Positions 8,337 to 17,293 of a stretch of 64,000 nt of DNA are shown here, in pieces. This DNA is from Micromonospora terminaliae (GTDB lineage: Bacteria; Actinomycetota; Actinomycetes; Mycobacteriales; Micromonosporaceae), in assembly GCF_009671205.1 (NCBI RefSeq), contig NZ_CP045309.1, forward strand, positions 6,652,001 to 6,716,000, given 5' to 3'. A program made the translations under genes and the position numbers. The notes beneath the pieces were generated by a model. That model ran no database searches. It was not told the DNA's origin and was given only the letters and a program-made list of their open reading frames with translations. Positions within the stretch are counted from its first letter, which is position 1, and the number at the start of each line of letters is the position of its first letter.

Positions 8337-8947
8337 CGACGGGCCTCCTCGCGGGTCGGCGCGGACTCCGCCGGTTCGCCGGTTGCGGGAGCGGCCGGCT
8401 TGGCCCGGTCGCTCGGCGCCGCGCCAGTGGTGGGCGTGGCCGGTAGGCGGCGCAGCCGGGCGTCGGCGGCGTCGAGCCAGCGGACGACCGACTCGAGCCG
8501 GAACAGCTCCGCGTCGACGACGAGGCCGAGCGCGATGTCCTCGGGGTCCGTGTCGGCCTTGAGGTGGGTGTACCGCTGCATCTCCTCGATCAGGCGCCGG
8601 CGGTGGACCTGGAGGATCTCCCGTACGGCGACGCCGGGCATGCGTACCGCCACCTGCACCTTGATGACGAGTTCGTCGCGTGGTGGCGCCGCGGTGTCGG
8701 GTGGGGTCCGCAACCACGTGTCCAGTTCCCGCTCGCCGCCCGCGGTGATCCGGAACCGTCGCTGCGCGCCGTCGCGTTCGTCCGACTCGACGAGCCCTTC
8801 GCGTTCGAGGCGTTGCAGCGTCGTGTAGACCTGGCCGACGTTGAGCGGCCAGACCTCACCCGTGCGGGCCTCGAACTCCTGCCGGAGTTGCAGGCCGTAC
8901 TTCGATCCCTCGGTCAACAGCGCCAGCAACGCATGTCGAATGCTCAT
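8333..8947 (-). CDS. PadR family transcriptional regulator
   Basis: Repressor of 204 residues: N-terminal winged helix (MSIRHALLALLTEGSKYGLQ, then VYTTLQRLEREGLVE to about residue 75) and a C-terminal helical dimerisation region with a charged tail rich in Pro/Ala. First gene of the exporter operon, overlapping the ATPase by four bases. Start ATG 8947; two tandem palindromes 22-45 bp upstream overlap the likely promoter, so autorepression relieved by an exported drug-like ligand is the natural model. Confidence 0.88.
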   Translation of the reverse strand: MSIRHALLALLTEGSKYGLQLRQEFEARTGEVWPLNVGQVYTTLQRLEREGLVESDERDGAQRRFRITAGGERELDTWLRTPPDTAAPPRDELVIKVQVAVRMPGVAVREILQVHRRRLIEEMQRYTHLKADTDPEDIALGLVVDAELFRLESVVRWLDAADARLRRLPATPTTGAAPSDRAKPAAPATGEPAESAPTREEARR

Positions 8948-8968
8948 GGTCCACCACCCAGCGTGAGT

Positions 8969-8992
8969 ATACCGGGTATAATACTCGGTATT
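8969..8992 (-). promoter_or_regulatory. probable PadR operator, two abutting inverted repeats
   Basis: ATACC-G-GGTAT (8969-8979) immediately followed by AATAC-TCG-GTATT (8980-8992), an AT-rich island in very GC-rich DNA. On the minus strand a TATACT -10 element lies just downstream. Position directly before padR supports autoregulation. Confidence 0.65.
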
Positions 8993-9081
8993 ATCGCGCC
9001 GTCCAGCCACTTCGGGCAGGAGCTGTCAGGTCACGACGAGCTGGCGGTCCACATGCGCCGATGGCTCCGGGCGACGGGCGT

Positions 9082-10008
9082 TCAGCGGCTCGCTCTCGCG
9101 ATCAGCGGGATGCCGTCACGGTAGGTCGGCACCGCCGGTGCCCAGCCCAGCTCGCGCTTGGCCTTGGCGTTGGAGACGCGCATCGAGGTGGTCATCATGG
9201 CGTGCGCGTACGGGATGGGCCGCAACATCCAGCTGGGGACCCGCCACGGCCGGCGCGCCCCGAACGCGGCAGCGAGGGTGTCCAGGTAGTCGGCCCAGCG
9301 CACCGGCTCGTCGTCGACGATGTTGTACGCCTGCCCGGCCCGCCCCTTCTCCAGCGCGGCCACGGTGGCCGCGGCGGCGTCCTGCAGGTAGATGAAGTTG
9401 GCGTAGCCGCCCCCCGAGGGGACCGGCAGCCGGCGCTTGCGCACCAGGTTGACGATCATGTCGGTCATGCGGTCCTGCCCGTAGAAGAACCCGTACCGCA
9501 GCGCGACGCCCTCGATCTCGTCGGCCGCGAACACCTGCTCCTCGGTGGCGCGGATGGCCGCCACCGCCTCGCCGAGCTTGCCGCCCACCGGCTCGGCGAA
9601 CGGGTCGTCCTCGCTGATCACGCGCGGGCCGTGATCGCGGTAGCCGTAGCCGAGCACGATCGACTGGGTGACGAAACGGTGGGCGCCGACCGCCCGGGCC
9701 GCCGCGAGCAGGTTCGCCGTTCCGGTGGTACGCAGGGCGTTCGTACCCTGGAGCGCCTCGCCCATCTTCGTGGTGCCCAGCGCCGTCAGCTCGTGGACGA
9801 CCGCGTCGGCCCGCACGTCCTTGAGGGCGCCGAGCAGGTTCTCCCGGTTCATCACGTCGGCCACCACGGCCTCGGCGCCGGCGGTGCGCAGCCGCTCGGC
9901 GTTGCTCTGGCTACGGCTGATCCCGACCACCTGGTGGCCGGCGGCGATGAGCTGGCGGGTGAGGGGCCGACCGACGGCGCCGGAGGCGCCCGCGAGCAGA
10001 ACTCTCAT
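9082..10008 (-). CDS. NAD-dependent epimerase/dehydratase family protein
   Basis: Extended-SDR protein of 308 residues with the Rossmann motif GASGAVGRP near residue 7. The usual catalytic YxxxK is not evident: the region after SIVLGYGYRD is atypical, so it may be an NAD(P)-binding oxidoreductase of the NmrA/epimerase border. It ends DGIPLIARASR. ATG 10008; an upstream in-frame extension has no ribosome binding site. It lies upstream of padR on the same strand, but a 134-bp gap with the padR promoter separates them. Confidence 0.78.
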   Translation of the reverse strand: MRVLLAGASGAVGRPLTRQLIAAGHQVVGISRSQSNAERLRTAGAEAVVADVMNRENLLGALKDVRADAVVHELTALGTTKMGEALQGTNALRTTGTANLLAAARAVGAHRFVTQSIVLGYGYRDHGPRVISEDDPFAEPVGGKLGEAVAAIRATEEQVFAADEIEGVALRYGFFYGQDRMTDMIVNLVRKRRLPVPSGGGYANFIYLQDAAAATVAALEKGRAGQAYNIVDDEPVRWADYLDTLAAAFGARRPWRVPSWMLRPIPYAHAMMTTSMRVSNAKAKRELGWAPAVPTYRDGIPLIARASR

Positions 10009-10161
10009 GGCTAGGGTTCCCCTTCCACAGGTGTCACCCGGGTAGACGAGTGACCGGCCGGGAATGTGATGACCCGTCGGTGTGTCGTCCGCCTCGTCGC
10101 CCTGACGTTCGAAGCCGGTGCCCGGCCAGACCGATGGCGGCGGGCGCAATCGGGCGCGCTT

Positions 10162-10527
10162 TCAGCGGGCCGTCCAGGTCTGCACCTCGACCAGGTTGCC
10201 CTCCGGGTCACGCAGGTAGGCCGAACGCACACCCCACCCGGGGCGATCGGCGGCCTCGGCCACCACGAGCTCGGCCTGGAGGGCGGCGACGGTGGCGTCC
10301 ACATCGGGCACGGGGACCACCACGAGCACCCCGCCGTCGCCCCGGCCCACCGGCAGCACCGCCTCCGCCGCGCGGCGGCCGAGGATCGCCAGGACCGTGT
10401 CGCCGTCGCGGTCGAAGCTGGCGTACTCGAAATCCGGGACAACCTTCTCCGGCTCGCCGAGCAGGTCGGTGTAGAAGCGCAGGGTGGCCGGAAAGTCGTC
10501 GGCGACGACCCGGGCGTGCACACTCAT
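10162..10527 (-). CDS. VOC family (glyoxalase-like) protein
   Basis: Protein of 121 residues with one vicinal-oxygen-chelate fold: MSVHARVVADDFPATLRFY start, and GNLVEVQTW at the end. Typical metal positions are only partly kept (His4, Glu near residue 115), so it may be a resistance-type or binding protein rather than an enzyme. A TAGGGT -10 box lies seven bases before ATG 10527, indicating a leaderless mRNA. Confidence 0.78.
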   Translation of the reverse strand: MSVHARVVADDFPATLRFYTDLLGEPEKVVPDFEYASFDRDGDTVLAILGRRAAEAVLPVGRGDGGVLVVVPVPDVDATVAALQAELVVAEAADRPGWGVRSAYLRDPEGNLVEVQTWTAR

Positions 10528-10534
10528 GCACCCG

Positions 10535-10540
10535 ACCCTA
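10535..10540 (-). promoter_or_regulatory. leaderless -10 box for the VOC gene
   Basis: TAGGGT on the minus strand, seven bases from the ATG at 10527. Confidence 0.55.
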
Positions 10541-10633
10541 GCCCCGCGGGTGCCGGCGCAACTCGACGCGGTCCAGCAGGGCATCCGACGCTGCTGTGGG
10601 ACCTGACGGGCACCTCCCGGCGGCGAACCGCTG

Positions 10634-10639
10634 TAGGGT
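10634..10639 (+). promoter_or_regulatory. leaderless -10 box (TAGGGT)
   Basis: Seven bases before the GTG at 10647, fixing that start. Confidence 0.55.
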
Positions 10640-10646
10640 GCGCGCC

Positions 10647-11075
10647 GTGGGATACCTGGTGAGGCCTTCGGGCCGGTTGAACCTCCCGCAGTCGGACGAC
10701 GCCGCTGCGGTCACCGCTGTCCAGGCCGCCATGGCGGCACGAGACGGCTGGTTCAAGCCGGATGTTCTTCCGACAGACGACACGTTGGCCGACCTGGCAG
10801 AGGTGGCCGGAGCATACGTAATGCGCGACGGGGACTGGATCGAGTTCGGCTACGACGACGAGGGCGACCCCAAGTGGTCGGACCAGGCCACGGCCTTCTA
10901 CGTCGCGATCGCGCCGTTCGTGCGCTCGGGAACCGTCCATATCGAGGGCGAGGACGGTGCCCACTGGTCATACGCCTACGCGGACGGGCAGGTCACCCAA
11001 CAGGGCTGGAACGGTTGGGACGGATCCATCGAGCCGTTCGGCGAGCAGGTGGATCTCCCTTCGGCCCACCCTTAG
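10647..11075 (+). CDS. hypothetical protein
   Basis: Acidic, Trp/Tyr-rich soluble protein of 142 residues (WIEFGYDDEGDPKW near residue 72, GQVTQQGWNGWDGS near 120) with no recognised domain. The size and composition resemble small immunity-type or regulatory proteins, but nothing adjacent supports a toxin pair. GTG 10647 follows a TAGGGT -10 box by seven bases. Head-to-head with the VOC gene; promoters are about 95 bp apart. Confidence 0.65.
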   Translation: MGYLVRPSGRLNLPQSDDAAAVTAVQAAMAARDGWFKPDVLPTDDTLADLAEVAGAYVMRDGDWIEFGYDDEGDPKWSDQATAFYVAIAPFVRSGTVHIEGEDGAHWSYAYADGQVTQQGWNGWDGSIEPFGEQVDLPSAHP

Positions 11076-11187
11076 GCTGACGGTCCCACACGGGGATCTC
11101 CTGATACCGCCACCTGCCGGGTCGGGGCGGCCCGGGCTCTGGCACCGCCAATAGCGTCGGGGCATCCCGACCCGCGAGGAGGACGCC

Positions 11188-11829
11188 GTGAGCCAGCCGC
11201 CCAGCCCAGCACTGCCCGGCGAGCTGAAGCCCGTCACCATTCACCTGGACAGGTGGCGCGAGGCGCTTCCACCGGACGCCTGGCCCGACGGGTTCCCCGA
11301 GGCCGGCGAGGTGTGGCGGCGCGACGTCTTCGCCGTTGCCGACGCCTGGCGTGCCGGCGAGGCCACCCCACGGCAGCTGCTGAGCGCGGTGCTGATGTGG
11401 GGCTACGGTCCGATCGGCTACGGCCCGTGGCGCACCCTGCGGTCGCTGGAGAGCGATCCGGACGGCAAGCGGTTGGCGCACGCCCTCGACGGCCTACGCG
11501 CGCCCGCGCCGGACGAGGACGCCCTGCGGGCCGCCTACCAGCGCCTGCGTGATCCGAAGGGGTCGCGGCTGCCCCGGCTCGGCCCCGGGCTGTTCACCAA
11601 GCTGCTCTACTTCGCCGGCTACCGGCGCGGCGTAGGCGGCCGCCAACCTCTCATCCTCGACACCGTCGTTCGGGGGCGGCTGCCCGTCGAGGCCGGCGTG
11701 CGACGCGAGTCCGGCTGGGTGTCGGAGGAGTGGCTCGCCTACCTGGGCTGGGCGGCGGACCAGGCGCACCGCCGGGGTACTGAGCCTGACGAGGTGGAGA
11801 TGGCACTGTTCCACGACCGGTGGGCTTGA
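11188..11829 (+). CDS. putative 8-oxoguanine glycosylase OGG-like fold protein
   Basis: Protein of 213 residues. The segment GPGLFTKLLYFAGYRRG (about 132-148) followed by PLILDTVVR resembles an actinobacterial family annotated as OGG-like (helix-hairpin-helix glycosylase fold), which typically has FxTKxLYFAG and a LILD motif. I do not see the canonical catalytic Lys/Asp pair clearly, so enzyme activity is doubtful. GTG 11188 has a good GAGGAGG site. Family assignment is from memory. Confidence 0.5.
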   Translation: MSQPPSPALPGELKPVTIHLDRWREALPPDAWPDGFPEAGEVWRRDVFAVADAWRAGEATPRQLLSAVLMWGYGPIGYGPWRTLRSLESDPDGKRLAHALDGLRAPAPDEDALRAAYQRLRDPKGSRLPRLGPGLFTKLLYFAGYRRGVGGRQPLILDTVVRGRLPVEAGVRRESGWVSEEWLAYLGWAADQAHRRGTEPDEVEMALFHDRWA

Positions 11830-12171
11830 CCGGAGGGCTTAGGTAGGTACACGTAGCGGACTTTTCGCGTGGCAGGTCGTCGGAGCCTGTCCTTGGCGGT
11901 CGTGTGCACGCCGCCGTCCGGGTACCCGTCGGCCAGGGCTCGTCGCTCCGCTGTCGGGCCCGTCGCGGGCCTCCGCAAGCACCGGCAGGGTCGGGGCGGC
12001 GGATCAGCGCGGGCCGCACGCGCAGCTCGGCCCCGGCGATGGGAGGCAAGACGGAAGCCCAGGAGCATTCCTCCACCGGGTCAGCCAGTCCGAACGAGAC
12101 AGTTGATCATGCCGGCACCAATGCACAAATGATCAAGGCTTTGGGCTGGGAGTTTGTGGGCCGCCCGGCTG
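11830..12171. other. non-coding region with inverted repeat 12103-12136
   Basis: About 340 bp without a convincing gene. The left half is ordinary GC-rich sequence. The right end is less GC-rich and holds TTGATCAT (12103-12110) and ATGATCAA (12129-12136), a perfect 8-bp inverted repeat with 18 bp between. A weak -35 (TTGATC) overlaps it, so it may be an operator for the proline-rich gene. Confidence 0.4.
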
Positions 12172-12651
12172 ATGACGGTCTCAGTCACGGGACACCAAGC
12201 TGCTTCCGTGCAACCTCAACAATTCACTCCAGGCAACGATCACGCTCAGGTGCCCGGTCCCGCCCAGCCGCAGGTTCCATACTCCGGCTCCGACGTCACA
12301 GCCGGCCCTCAGCCGGCGGTGCCCTACTCCGCGCCGCCGGTTGCCCATCCGCCCCAGTCGGCGGTGCCCTACTCCGGCCCGCCCGCCGCCTACCCGCCGG
12401 GCCCCTACGCGCCCCAGCCGCCGTACGCGCCGCAGCAGGCCTACCCGTATCCCGCTCAGCCGGCGCCATATCCGCCGCAGTTCGCCGCGCCGCTGCCGCC
12501 GCCGGTTTACACCCGGGAGTACATCGGCGCTGGGTTCCACGCGCTGCACATCACGCTCAGTGTCTTCACGGGAGGATGCTGGCTCCCGGTGTACGGGCTG
12601 CTCTACTACAAGAAGTCCCGGCCGAAGACAGTGACCACCTACGGCCGGTGA
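12172..12651 (+). CDS. proline-rich small membrane protein
   Basis: Protein of 159 residues: a long Pro/Gln/Tyr-rich N-terminal half with repeats of the type PQPAVPYSAPP / PQSAVPYSGPP and many YAPQ/YPPQ units, then a single hydrophobic segment (about 130-150) and a basic tail KKSRPKTVTTYGR. This layout is common for actinobacterial proteins whose disordered PxxP region lies in the cytoplasm. The C-terminal part (HALHITLSVFTGGCWLPVYGLLYYKK) resembles short DUF-type membrane tails. Start is uncertain: ATG 12172 lacks a clear ribosome binding site and GTG 12208 is an alternative. Confidence 0.65.
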   Translation: MTVSVTGHQAASVQPQQFTPGNDHAQVPGPAQPQVPYSGSDVTAGPQPAVPYSAPPVAHPPQSAVPYSGPPAAYPPGPYAPQPPYAPQQAYPYPAQPAPYPPQFAAPLPPPVYTREYIGAGFHALHITLSVFTGGCWLPVYGLLYYKKSRPKTVTTYGR

Positions 12652-12954
12652 CCACCCCGGTCGCGGTGAAATGGCGGGCACCCGGGAGCGAGGGCGCGCT
12701 GACCAGAGCCGCTGCGGCCGTAGTGTCCAGCGGAGCTCGGCACGCCGCCCCGCCCGGGTTGCCAGCGACTGCGCCGTAGAGTGGCACAACCCTCGCTCGC
12801 CGGCCCTGGATGTCCAATCCGTCCTCGCCCGCGCCGTCTCAGTCCGGCCAGCGAGGGGCCGGCGAGGGTGGTTCCGGGTTGGGCGCGCGCCGACGCTGAC
12901 GGGCCCGGCTCGTATGGTGGCGGGGCGCGCAGTCGGCTCGGGGGAGGGTGGTCC
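12652..12954. other. non-coding gap before the helicase-like gene
   Basis: About 300 bp. The only signals seen are TATGGT at 12914-12919 as a possible -10 and the GGGGGAGGG ribosome binding site just before 12955. No repeats or small gene recognised. Confidence 0.4.
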
Positions 12955-14277
12955 ATGCTCGCGGACCTGGCAGTTCCGCCGGCCGTCGAGGCCGAGCGGG
13001 TCATCACAGCAGTGCTCGCCGACCTGCGCTCCGGCGACCACCGCGGCGTGGTGGTGGACTCGCCGCCGGGCGCCGGCAAGTCCACCCTCGTGGTCCGCGC
13101 CGCCGCCGAGCTGGCCGCCGCCGGCGAGCCGCTGATGGTCGTGGCGCAGACCAACGAGCAGGTCGACGACCTCATCGACCGTCTCGCCCGCAAGGCCGCC
13201 GAGCTGCCCATCGGCCGGCTCTCCGCCACCGACTACCAGCCCACCGACCGGGTGAAGGGCCACGACACCGTCCGCGTCGCCGCGAAGGTCGCCGACCTGG
13301 GCGGTGCGGCCGTCGTCATCGGTACGGCCGCGAAGTGGGCGACCGTCGCCGAGGGTGTCTGGCCGTGGGCGATCGTCGACGAGGCGTACCAGATGCGGTC
13401 GGATGCCCTGCTGCGCGTGGCCGGGCGGTTCGAGCGGGCGCTGTTCGTCGGCGACCCGGGCCAGCTCGACCCGTTCTCCACCGTCGAGACCGCGCGGTGG
13501 ACCGGGTTGACCTGGGACCCGATGCAGTCGGCGGTGGCCACGCTGCTGCGGCACAACCCGGAGCTGCCGGTGCACCGGCTGCCGGTGTCCTGGCGGCTGC
13601 CGGCCACGGCCGCGCCGGTGGTGGCCGCCGCGTTCTACCCGTTCACCGGGTTCCGCGCCGGCCCCGGGCCGGCCGACCGGGCGCTGACCTTCACCGCGCC
13701 GGGGCCGGGCGACCGCCTCGACGCGACGGTCGAGGTGGCGGCCGCCGCCGGTTGGGCGCTGCACGAGCTGCCCGCCCGGCACACGCTGCGTACCGATTCC
13801 GAGGCCGCGGCCGCCTGCGCCGCCCTCGCCCTGCGATTCCTAGACCGGAAACCGGTCGGGTTCGACGAGCAGGCGCCCGACGGCGCGCCGATCACCGCGG
13901 ACCGGATCGCCGTCGGGGCCGCGCACCGCGACCAGGTGGCAGCCATCCGCACGCACCTGGGCGCGGCCGGCCCGGGCATCACCGTCGACACCGCCAACCG
14001 GCTCCAGGGCCGGGAGTACGACGTGACGATCGTCCTGCACCCGCTCTCCGGCCGGCGGGACGCGACCGCCTTCCACCTGGAGTCGGGGCGGCTCTGCGTG
14101 CTGGCGTCCCGGCACCGGCACGCGTGCGTGGTGGTGGCGCGGGCCGGCATCACCGAGCTGCTGGACGCGCACCCGTCGACCGAGCGGGTGCACCTGGACG
14201 TGCCGGTGAAGTTCCCGGACGGCTGGGAGGCCAACCACACGATGCTCGCCCACCTCGGCGCACACCGGGCGAGGTGA
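12955..14277 (+). CDS. stand-alone SF1-type helicase/AAA ATPase
   Basis: Protein of 440 residues with a compact superfamily-1 helicase motif set: Walker A PPGAGKST (37-44), motif II VDEAYQ (141-146), motif III GDPGQLDP (166-173), a motif V-like TVDTANRLQGREYD and a motif VI-like ASRHRHACVVV near the C-terminus. It lacks the extra nuclease or DNA-binding domains of RecD/UPF1 relatives. It probably translocates on nucleic acid; target unknown. ATG 12955 follows GGGGGAGGG; a 58-residue upstream extension is Pro/Arg-rich noise. It ends convergently ten bases from an SDR gene. Confidence 0.75.
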   Translation: MLADLAVPPAVEAERVITAVLADLRSGDHRGVVVDSPPGAGKSTLVVRAAAELAAAGEPLMVVAQTNEQVDDLIDRLARKAAELPIGRLSATDYQPTDRVKGHDTVRVAAKVADLGGAAVVIGTAAKWATVAEGVWPWAIVDEAYQMRSDALLRVAGRFERALFVGDPGQLDPFSTVETARWTGLTWDPMQSAVATLLRHNPELPVHRLPVSWRLPATAAPVVAAAFYPFTGFRAGPGPADRALTFTAPGPGDRLDATVEVAAAAGWALHELPARHTLRTDSEAAAACAALALRFLDRKPVGFDEQAPDGAPITADRIAVGAAHRDQVAAIRTHLGAAGPGITVDTANRLQGREYDVTIVLHPLSGRRDATAFHLESGRLCVLASRHRHACVVVARAGITELLDAHPSTERVHLDVPVKFPDGWEANHTMLAHLGAHRAR

Positions 14278-14286
14278 CCGCCGGGC

Positions 14287-15051
14287 CTACTTGCCGTGCG
14301 GGTCGGCCGCGTTGAGGGTCGCCACGACCTGGTCGTAGTCGCCGCGCGCCTCCCCGTACCGGAGGAACTTCACCCGCTCGACCTGGATCTCCTTCGCGTC
14401 CGGCTGCGACTCGATCAGCGCGACGACCTCCGTCACGAACTCATCGAGCGGCATGGCGAACTCGCTGGTCTCCTGCCCGGGCATCAGCGCGGTACGCACC
14501 GCCGGCGGTTCCAGCTCCACGACCTTCACCGACGTGCCGGCGAGCTGGAGCCGGAGCGACTCGCTGAGCATGTGGATCGCCGCCTTCGACGCGTTGTAGC
14601 TCGGGGTGACCTTGAGCGGCGTGAACGCGAGACCCGACGAGACGGTCATGATCGTGGCGTCCGGCTGGGCCTGCAGGTGCTCGACGAACGCCGCGATGAG
14701 GCGGATCGGGCCGAGCAGGTTCGTGGTCACGGTGGCCTCCGCCGTCGCGAGGAACGACTCGGGCCGGCGCCAGTCCTCGGCGCGCATGATCCCGGCCATG
14801 GTCACCAGGACGTTGAGGTCGGGGTGCCGCGCCAGCACCTCCTTCGCGGCCGCGGTGATGCTGGCGGGATCCGCGGTGTCGATCTCCACGGTGTCGATGC
14901 CGGGGTGCTCCGCGGCGATCGTGTCGAGCAGGTCGGTACGCCGGCCGCCCACGATGACCGTGTTCCCCTTGGCCCGCAGTTGCAGGGCCAGGGCGAGGCC
15001 GATCCCGCTCGTGGCGCCGGGGATGAAGATGGTGTTCCCGGAGATGTTCAT
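14287..15051 (-). CDS. SDR family oxidoreductase (DltE-like)
   Basis: Classical short-chain dehydrogenase of 254 residues: cofactor motif GATSGIGLAL (12-21), Arg37 in GGRR favouring NADP, SSG near 142 and catalytic YNASK near 156. Similar to COG3967 (DltE) proteins. It is transcribed divergently from an XRE/MmyB-like regulator at 15151, and the same SDR-regulator pair recurs at 35467-37155, so the regulator probably controls it. Confidence 0.88.
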   Translation of the reverse strand: MNISGNTIFIPGATSGIGLALALQLRAKGNTVIVGGRRTDLLDTIAAEHPGIDTVEIDTADPASITAAAKEVLARHPDLNVLVTMAGIMRAEDWRRPESFLATAEATVTTNLLGPIRLIAAFVEHLQAQPDATIMTVSSGLAFTPLKVTPSYNASKAAIHMLSESLRLQLAGTSVKVVELEPPAVRTALMPGQETSEFAMPLDEFVTEVVALIESQPDAKEIQVERVKFLRYGEARGDYDQVVATLNAADPHGK

Positions 15052-15101
15052 GCACCGAGCCTGGCCCGGCCCGCGGGGCGGATGAAGAGACCGGTTGTCG
15101 G

Positions 15102-15116
15102 GGGATCGGCAATCCC
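15102..15116. promoter_or_regulatory. short inverted repeat in the SDR/XRE intergenic
   Basis: GGGAT-N5-ATCCC centred 42 bp before the XRE start in the 99-bp divergent gap. Weak candidate operator for the regulator. Confidence 0.3.
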
Positions 15117-15150
15117 TGGTTGGCCCGGTCGGCGGGCGGATACTGGGATC

Positions 15151-15996
15151 ATGGACCGCGCAGCCCTGGCCGACTTCCTCCGCCACCGCCGCGAGGCGCT
15201 GCAGCCCGCGGACGTCGGGCTGCCCACGGGCGCCCGGCGGCGCGCTCCCGGGCTGCGGCGCGAGGAGGTGGCCGCCCTGGCCACCATGTCGACCGACTAC
15301 TACACCCGGCTGGAGCAGCAGCGCGGGCCGCAGCCGAGTCCGCAGCTGCTGGCGTCCCTGGCCCGCGCGCTGCGGCTGTCCCGGGACGAGCGCGACTACC
15401 TGTTTCGGGTGGCGGGGCACAACGCCCCGGCATCGGTGTCCACGGCCACGCACGTCGCACCGGCGCTGCTGCGGGTCATGGACCGGCTGTCGGACACCCC
15501 GGCGCTCATCCTGTCCAACCTCGGCGAGGTCCTCGTGCAGAACCGGATGGCCGACGCCCTGTTCGGGGACCGGTCGGGCCACACGGGCCTGGCTCGCAGC
15601 GAGATCTACCGGTGGTTCACCGACCCCGCCGAACGGTCCCGGTACCCGGAGGAGGACCGCGACCGGCAGAGCCGCGCCCAGGTCGCGAACCTGCGCGCCG
15701 CGTACGGGTCGATGGGCCCGCAGTCGCGGGCCGGCGAGCTGGTGCGGGCGCTGCAGAAGGTCAGCCCCGAGTTCGCCGAGCTGTGGGAGCGGCACGAGGT
15801 CGCCCAGCGCTTCGCCGACCACAAGACACTGATCCACCCCGAGCTCGGCCCGATCGAGCTGGACTGCCAGGTGCTGTTCACCGAGGACCAGTCCCAGGCC
15901 CTCCTCGTGCTCACGGCGCCGCCGCGCAGCGAGGGCTACGAGAAGCTGCGGCTGCTCGCCGTGCTGGGATACGAGCGCTTCCCGGCCAGCACCTGA
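15151..15996 (+). CDS. XRE family regulator with MmyB-like ligand-binding domain
   Basis: Regulator of 281 residues. N-terminal Cro/cI-type helix-turn-helix (about 5-80: LRREEVAALATMSTDYYTRLEQ) with the actinobacterial GLPTGARRRAPGLRR start, then a MmyB-like PAS-type domain (ILSNLGEVLVQNRMADALFGD near 130, and HPELGPIELDCQVLF near 230). Such proteins often sit beside and repress a dehydrogenase gene. ATG 15151 leaves almost no 5' leader. Confidence 0.85.
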   Translation: MDRAALADFLRHRREALQPADVGLPTGARRRAPGLRREEVAALATMSTDYYTRLEQQRGPQPSPQLLASLARALRLSRDERDYLFRVAGHNAPASVSTATHVAPALLRVMDRLSDTPALILSNLGEVLVQNRMADALFGDRSGHTGLARSEIYRWFTDPAERSRYPEEDRDRQSRAQVANLRAAYGSMGPQSRAGELVRALQKVSPEFAELWERHEVAQRFADHKTLIHPELGPIELDCQVLFTEDQSQALLVLTAPPRSEGYEKLRLLAVLGYERFPAST

Positions 15997-16035
15997 TCAA
16001 GGCGGTTGGTCGGCGCGGGTCGCGGAAGCTGCCGG

Positions 16036-16080
16036 CGGCCGGCGGGTGGTGGCCGGTGACCGATCACCACCCGCCGGCCG
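16036..16080. terminator. bidirectional hairpin terminator
   Basis: Perfect 16-bp stem (16036-16051 with 16065-16080) and a 13-base loop between convergent stops at 15996 and 16085. Confidence 0.65.
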
Positions 16081-16084
16081 GCGC

Positions 16085-17293
16085 TCACGGCGTGGCGAGC
16101 GCCTCGGTCGGCGCGAGTCGCGCCGCGCGGATCGCCGGGTAGAGCCCGGCCAGCGCCCCGATCAGCAGGGTCACGCCCACCCCGCCGCCGAGCACCCAGG
16201 GCGGCACCACCGCCGGCCAGGACCGCGAGAACGCGTAGCCGGCCGTGACCGCGCTGCCCAGCAGCACCCCGCCGAACCCGCCGAGGGCGGACAGCAGCAG
16301 CGACTCGGCCAGGAACTGGGTGCGGATCTGCCCGCGGGTGGCCCCGAGCGACCGGCGCAGGCCGATCTCCGGACGCCGCTCCAGCACCGAGATGACCATG
16401 GTGTTCGCCACCCCGACGCCGCCCACCAGCAGGGCGACCGCGCCGAGGCCGAGCAGCAGCCCGGTGAACGCCTCGTCGGTGGCCTGCTTCGCGGCGAGCG
16501 CGTCCGAGGGGCGCGCGACCTTGACCTCGTTCGGCGCCTCCGGGTTCGCCGTGGCGGCGAGCACCGCGCGGACCGCCTCGACCGCGGTCTCCGACGTCCG
16601 GGTGTAGACCGTGGTCGGGTGCCCGTCGAAGTCGAGGTACGACCTCGCGGCGTCCCAGCCGACCAGCGCGGACAGGTCCAGCTCGGGCGCAAGCGGCGCG
16701 GGCGCGAGGATCCCCACCACGGTGAACCAGCGACCACCGAGCTGGACCCGGACGTCCGGTCCGGCGGCGCCGATGCCGAGCCGCCGGGCCGTGGTGGCGC
16801 CGAGCACCACCGCCGGGTAGCGGGCCGTGGCCGCGTTGAGCCACGTGCCGCTGACCACCTCCAGACCGACCGTGTCGCGCAGCTCCAGGCCGGCGGCGCG
16901 GGCGGCGATCCCCCCGCTCTCGCCCCGCGAGATCAGGTCCGAGCGGTACACCCGCGCGTCGGACAACAGCCCGGTGGCGGCGACCTCCCGTACCGGCCCG
17001 ATCCTCCCGATCATCGCCACCGACTCCGCCGGCAGTTGGGCGTCGTCGCCGAAGAGTGTGTTGCCCGGGCCGACGGTGAGCAGGTTGGTGCCGAGCTCGG
17101 CCAGCGTGCGGTCAAGCTCCGCCCGGGACGACGCGGAGATCCCGACGACCGAGACCATGGCGGCGATCCCGATCGCGATGCCCAGCGCCGACAGGAAGGC
17201 CCGCAGCGGCCGGGTGCGCAGCCCGACGCCCCCGACCCGCAGGACGTCCCGGGGGCGGAGCCGGGCGGGCGCCAGCCTGACCGGCCCGCTCAT
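16085..17293 (-). CDS. MacB-like ABC transporter permease
   Basis: Permease of 402 residues with the MacB layout: first helix near 32-52 ([20 protein letters not shown]), MacB-type periplasmic core domain (about 55-270), then three FtsX helices near 280-300, 325-350 and 370-390. The motif [17 protein letters not shown] is the usual cytoplasmic loop. Last gene of a four-gene export operon, overlapping the ATPase gene by four bases. Confidence 0.9.
   Translation of the reverse strand: MSGPVRLAPARLRPRDVLRVGGVGLRTRPLRAFLSALGIAIGIAAMVSVVGISASSRAELDRTLAELGTNLLTVGPGNTLFGDDAQLPAESVAMIGRIGPVREVAATGLLSDARVYRSDLISRGESGGIAARAAGLELRDTVGLEVVSGTWLNAATARYPAVVLGATTARRLGIGAAGPDVRVQLGGRWFTVVGILAPAPLAPELDLSALVGWDAARSYLDFDGHPTTVYTRTSETAVEAVRAVLAATANPEAPNEVKVARPSDALAAKQATDEAFTGLLLGLGAVALLVGGVGVANTMVISVLERRPEIGLRRSLGATRGQIRTQFLAESLLLSALGGFGGVLLGSAVTAGYAFSRSWPAVVPPWVLGGGVGVTLLIGALAGLYPAIRAARLAPTEALATP

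Noticed and set aside
4114..8562. A very long open frame on the plus strand over the permease, ATPase and padR genes
   Set aside because: Antisense to three well-formed genes; its protein is low-complexity Arg/Gly/Pro typical of GC-rich shadow frames.
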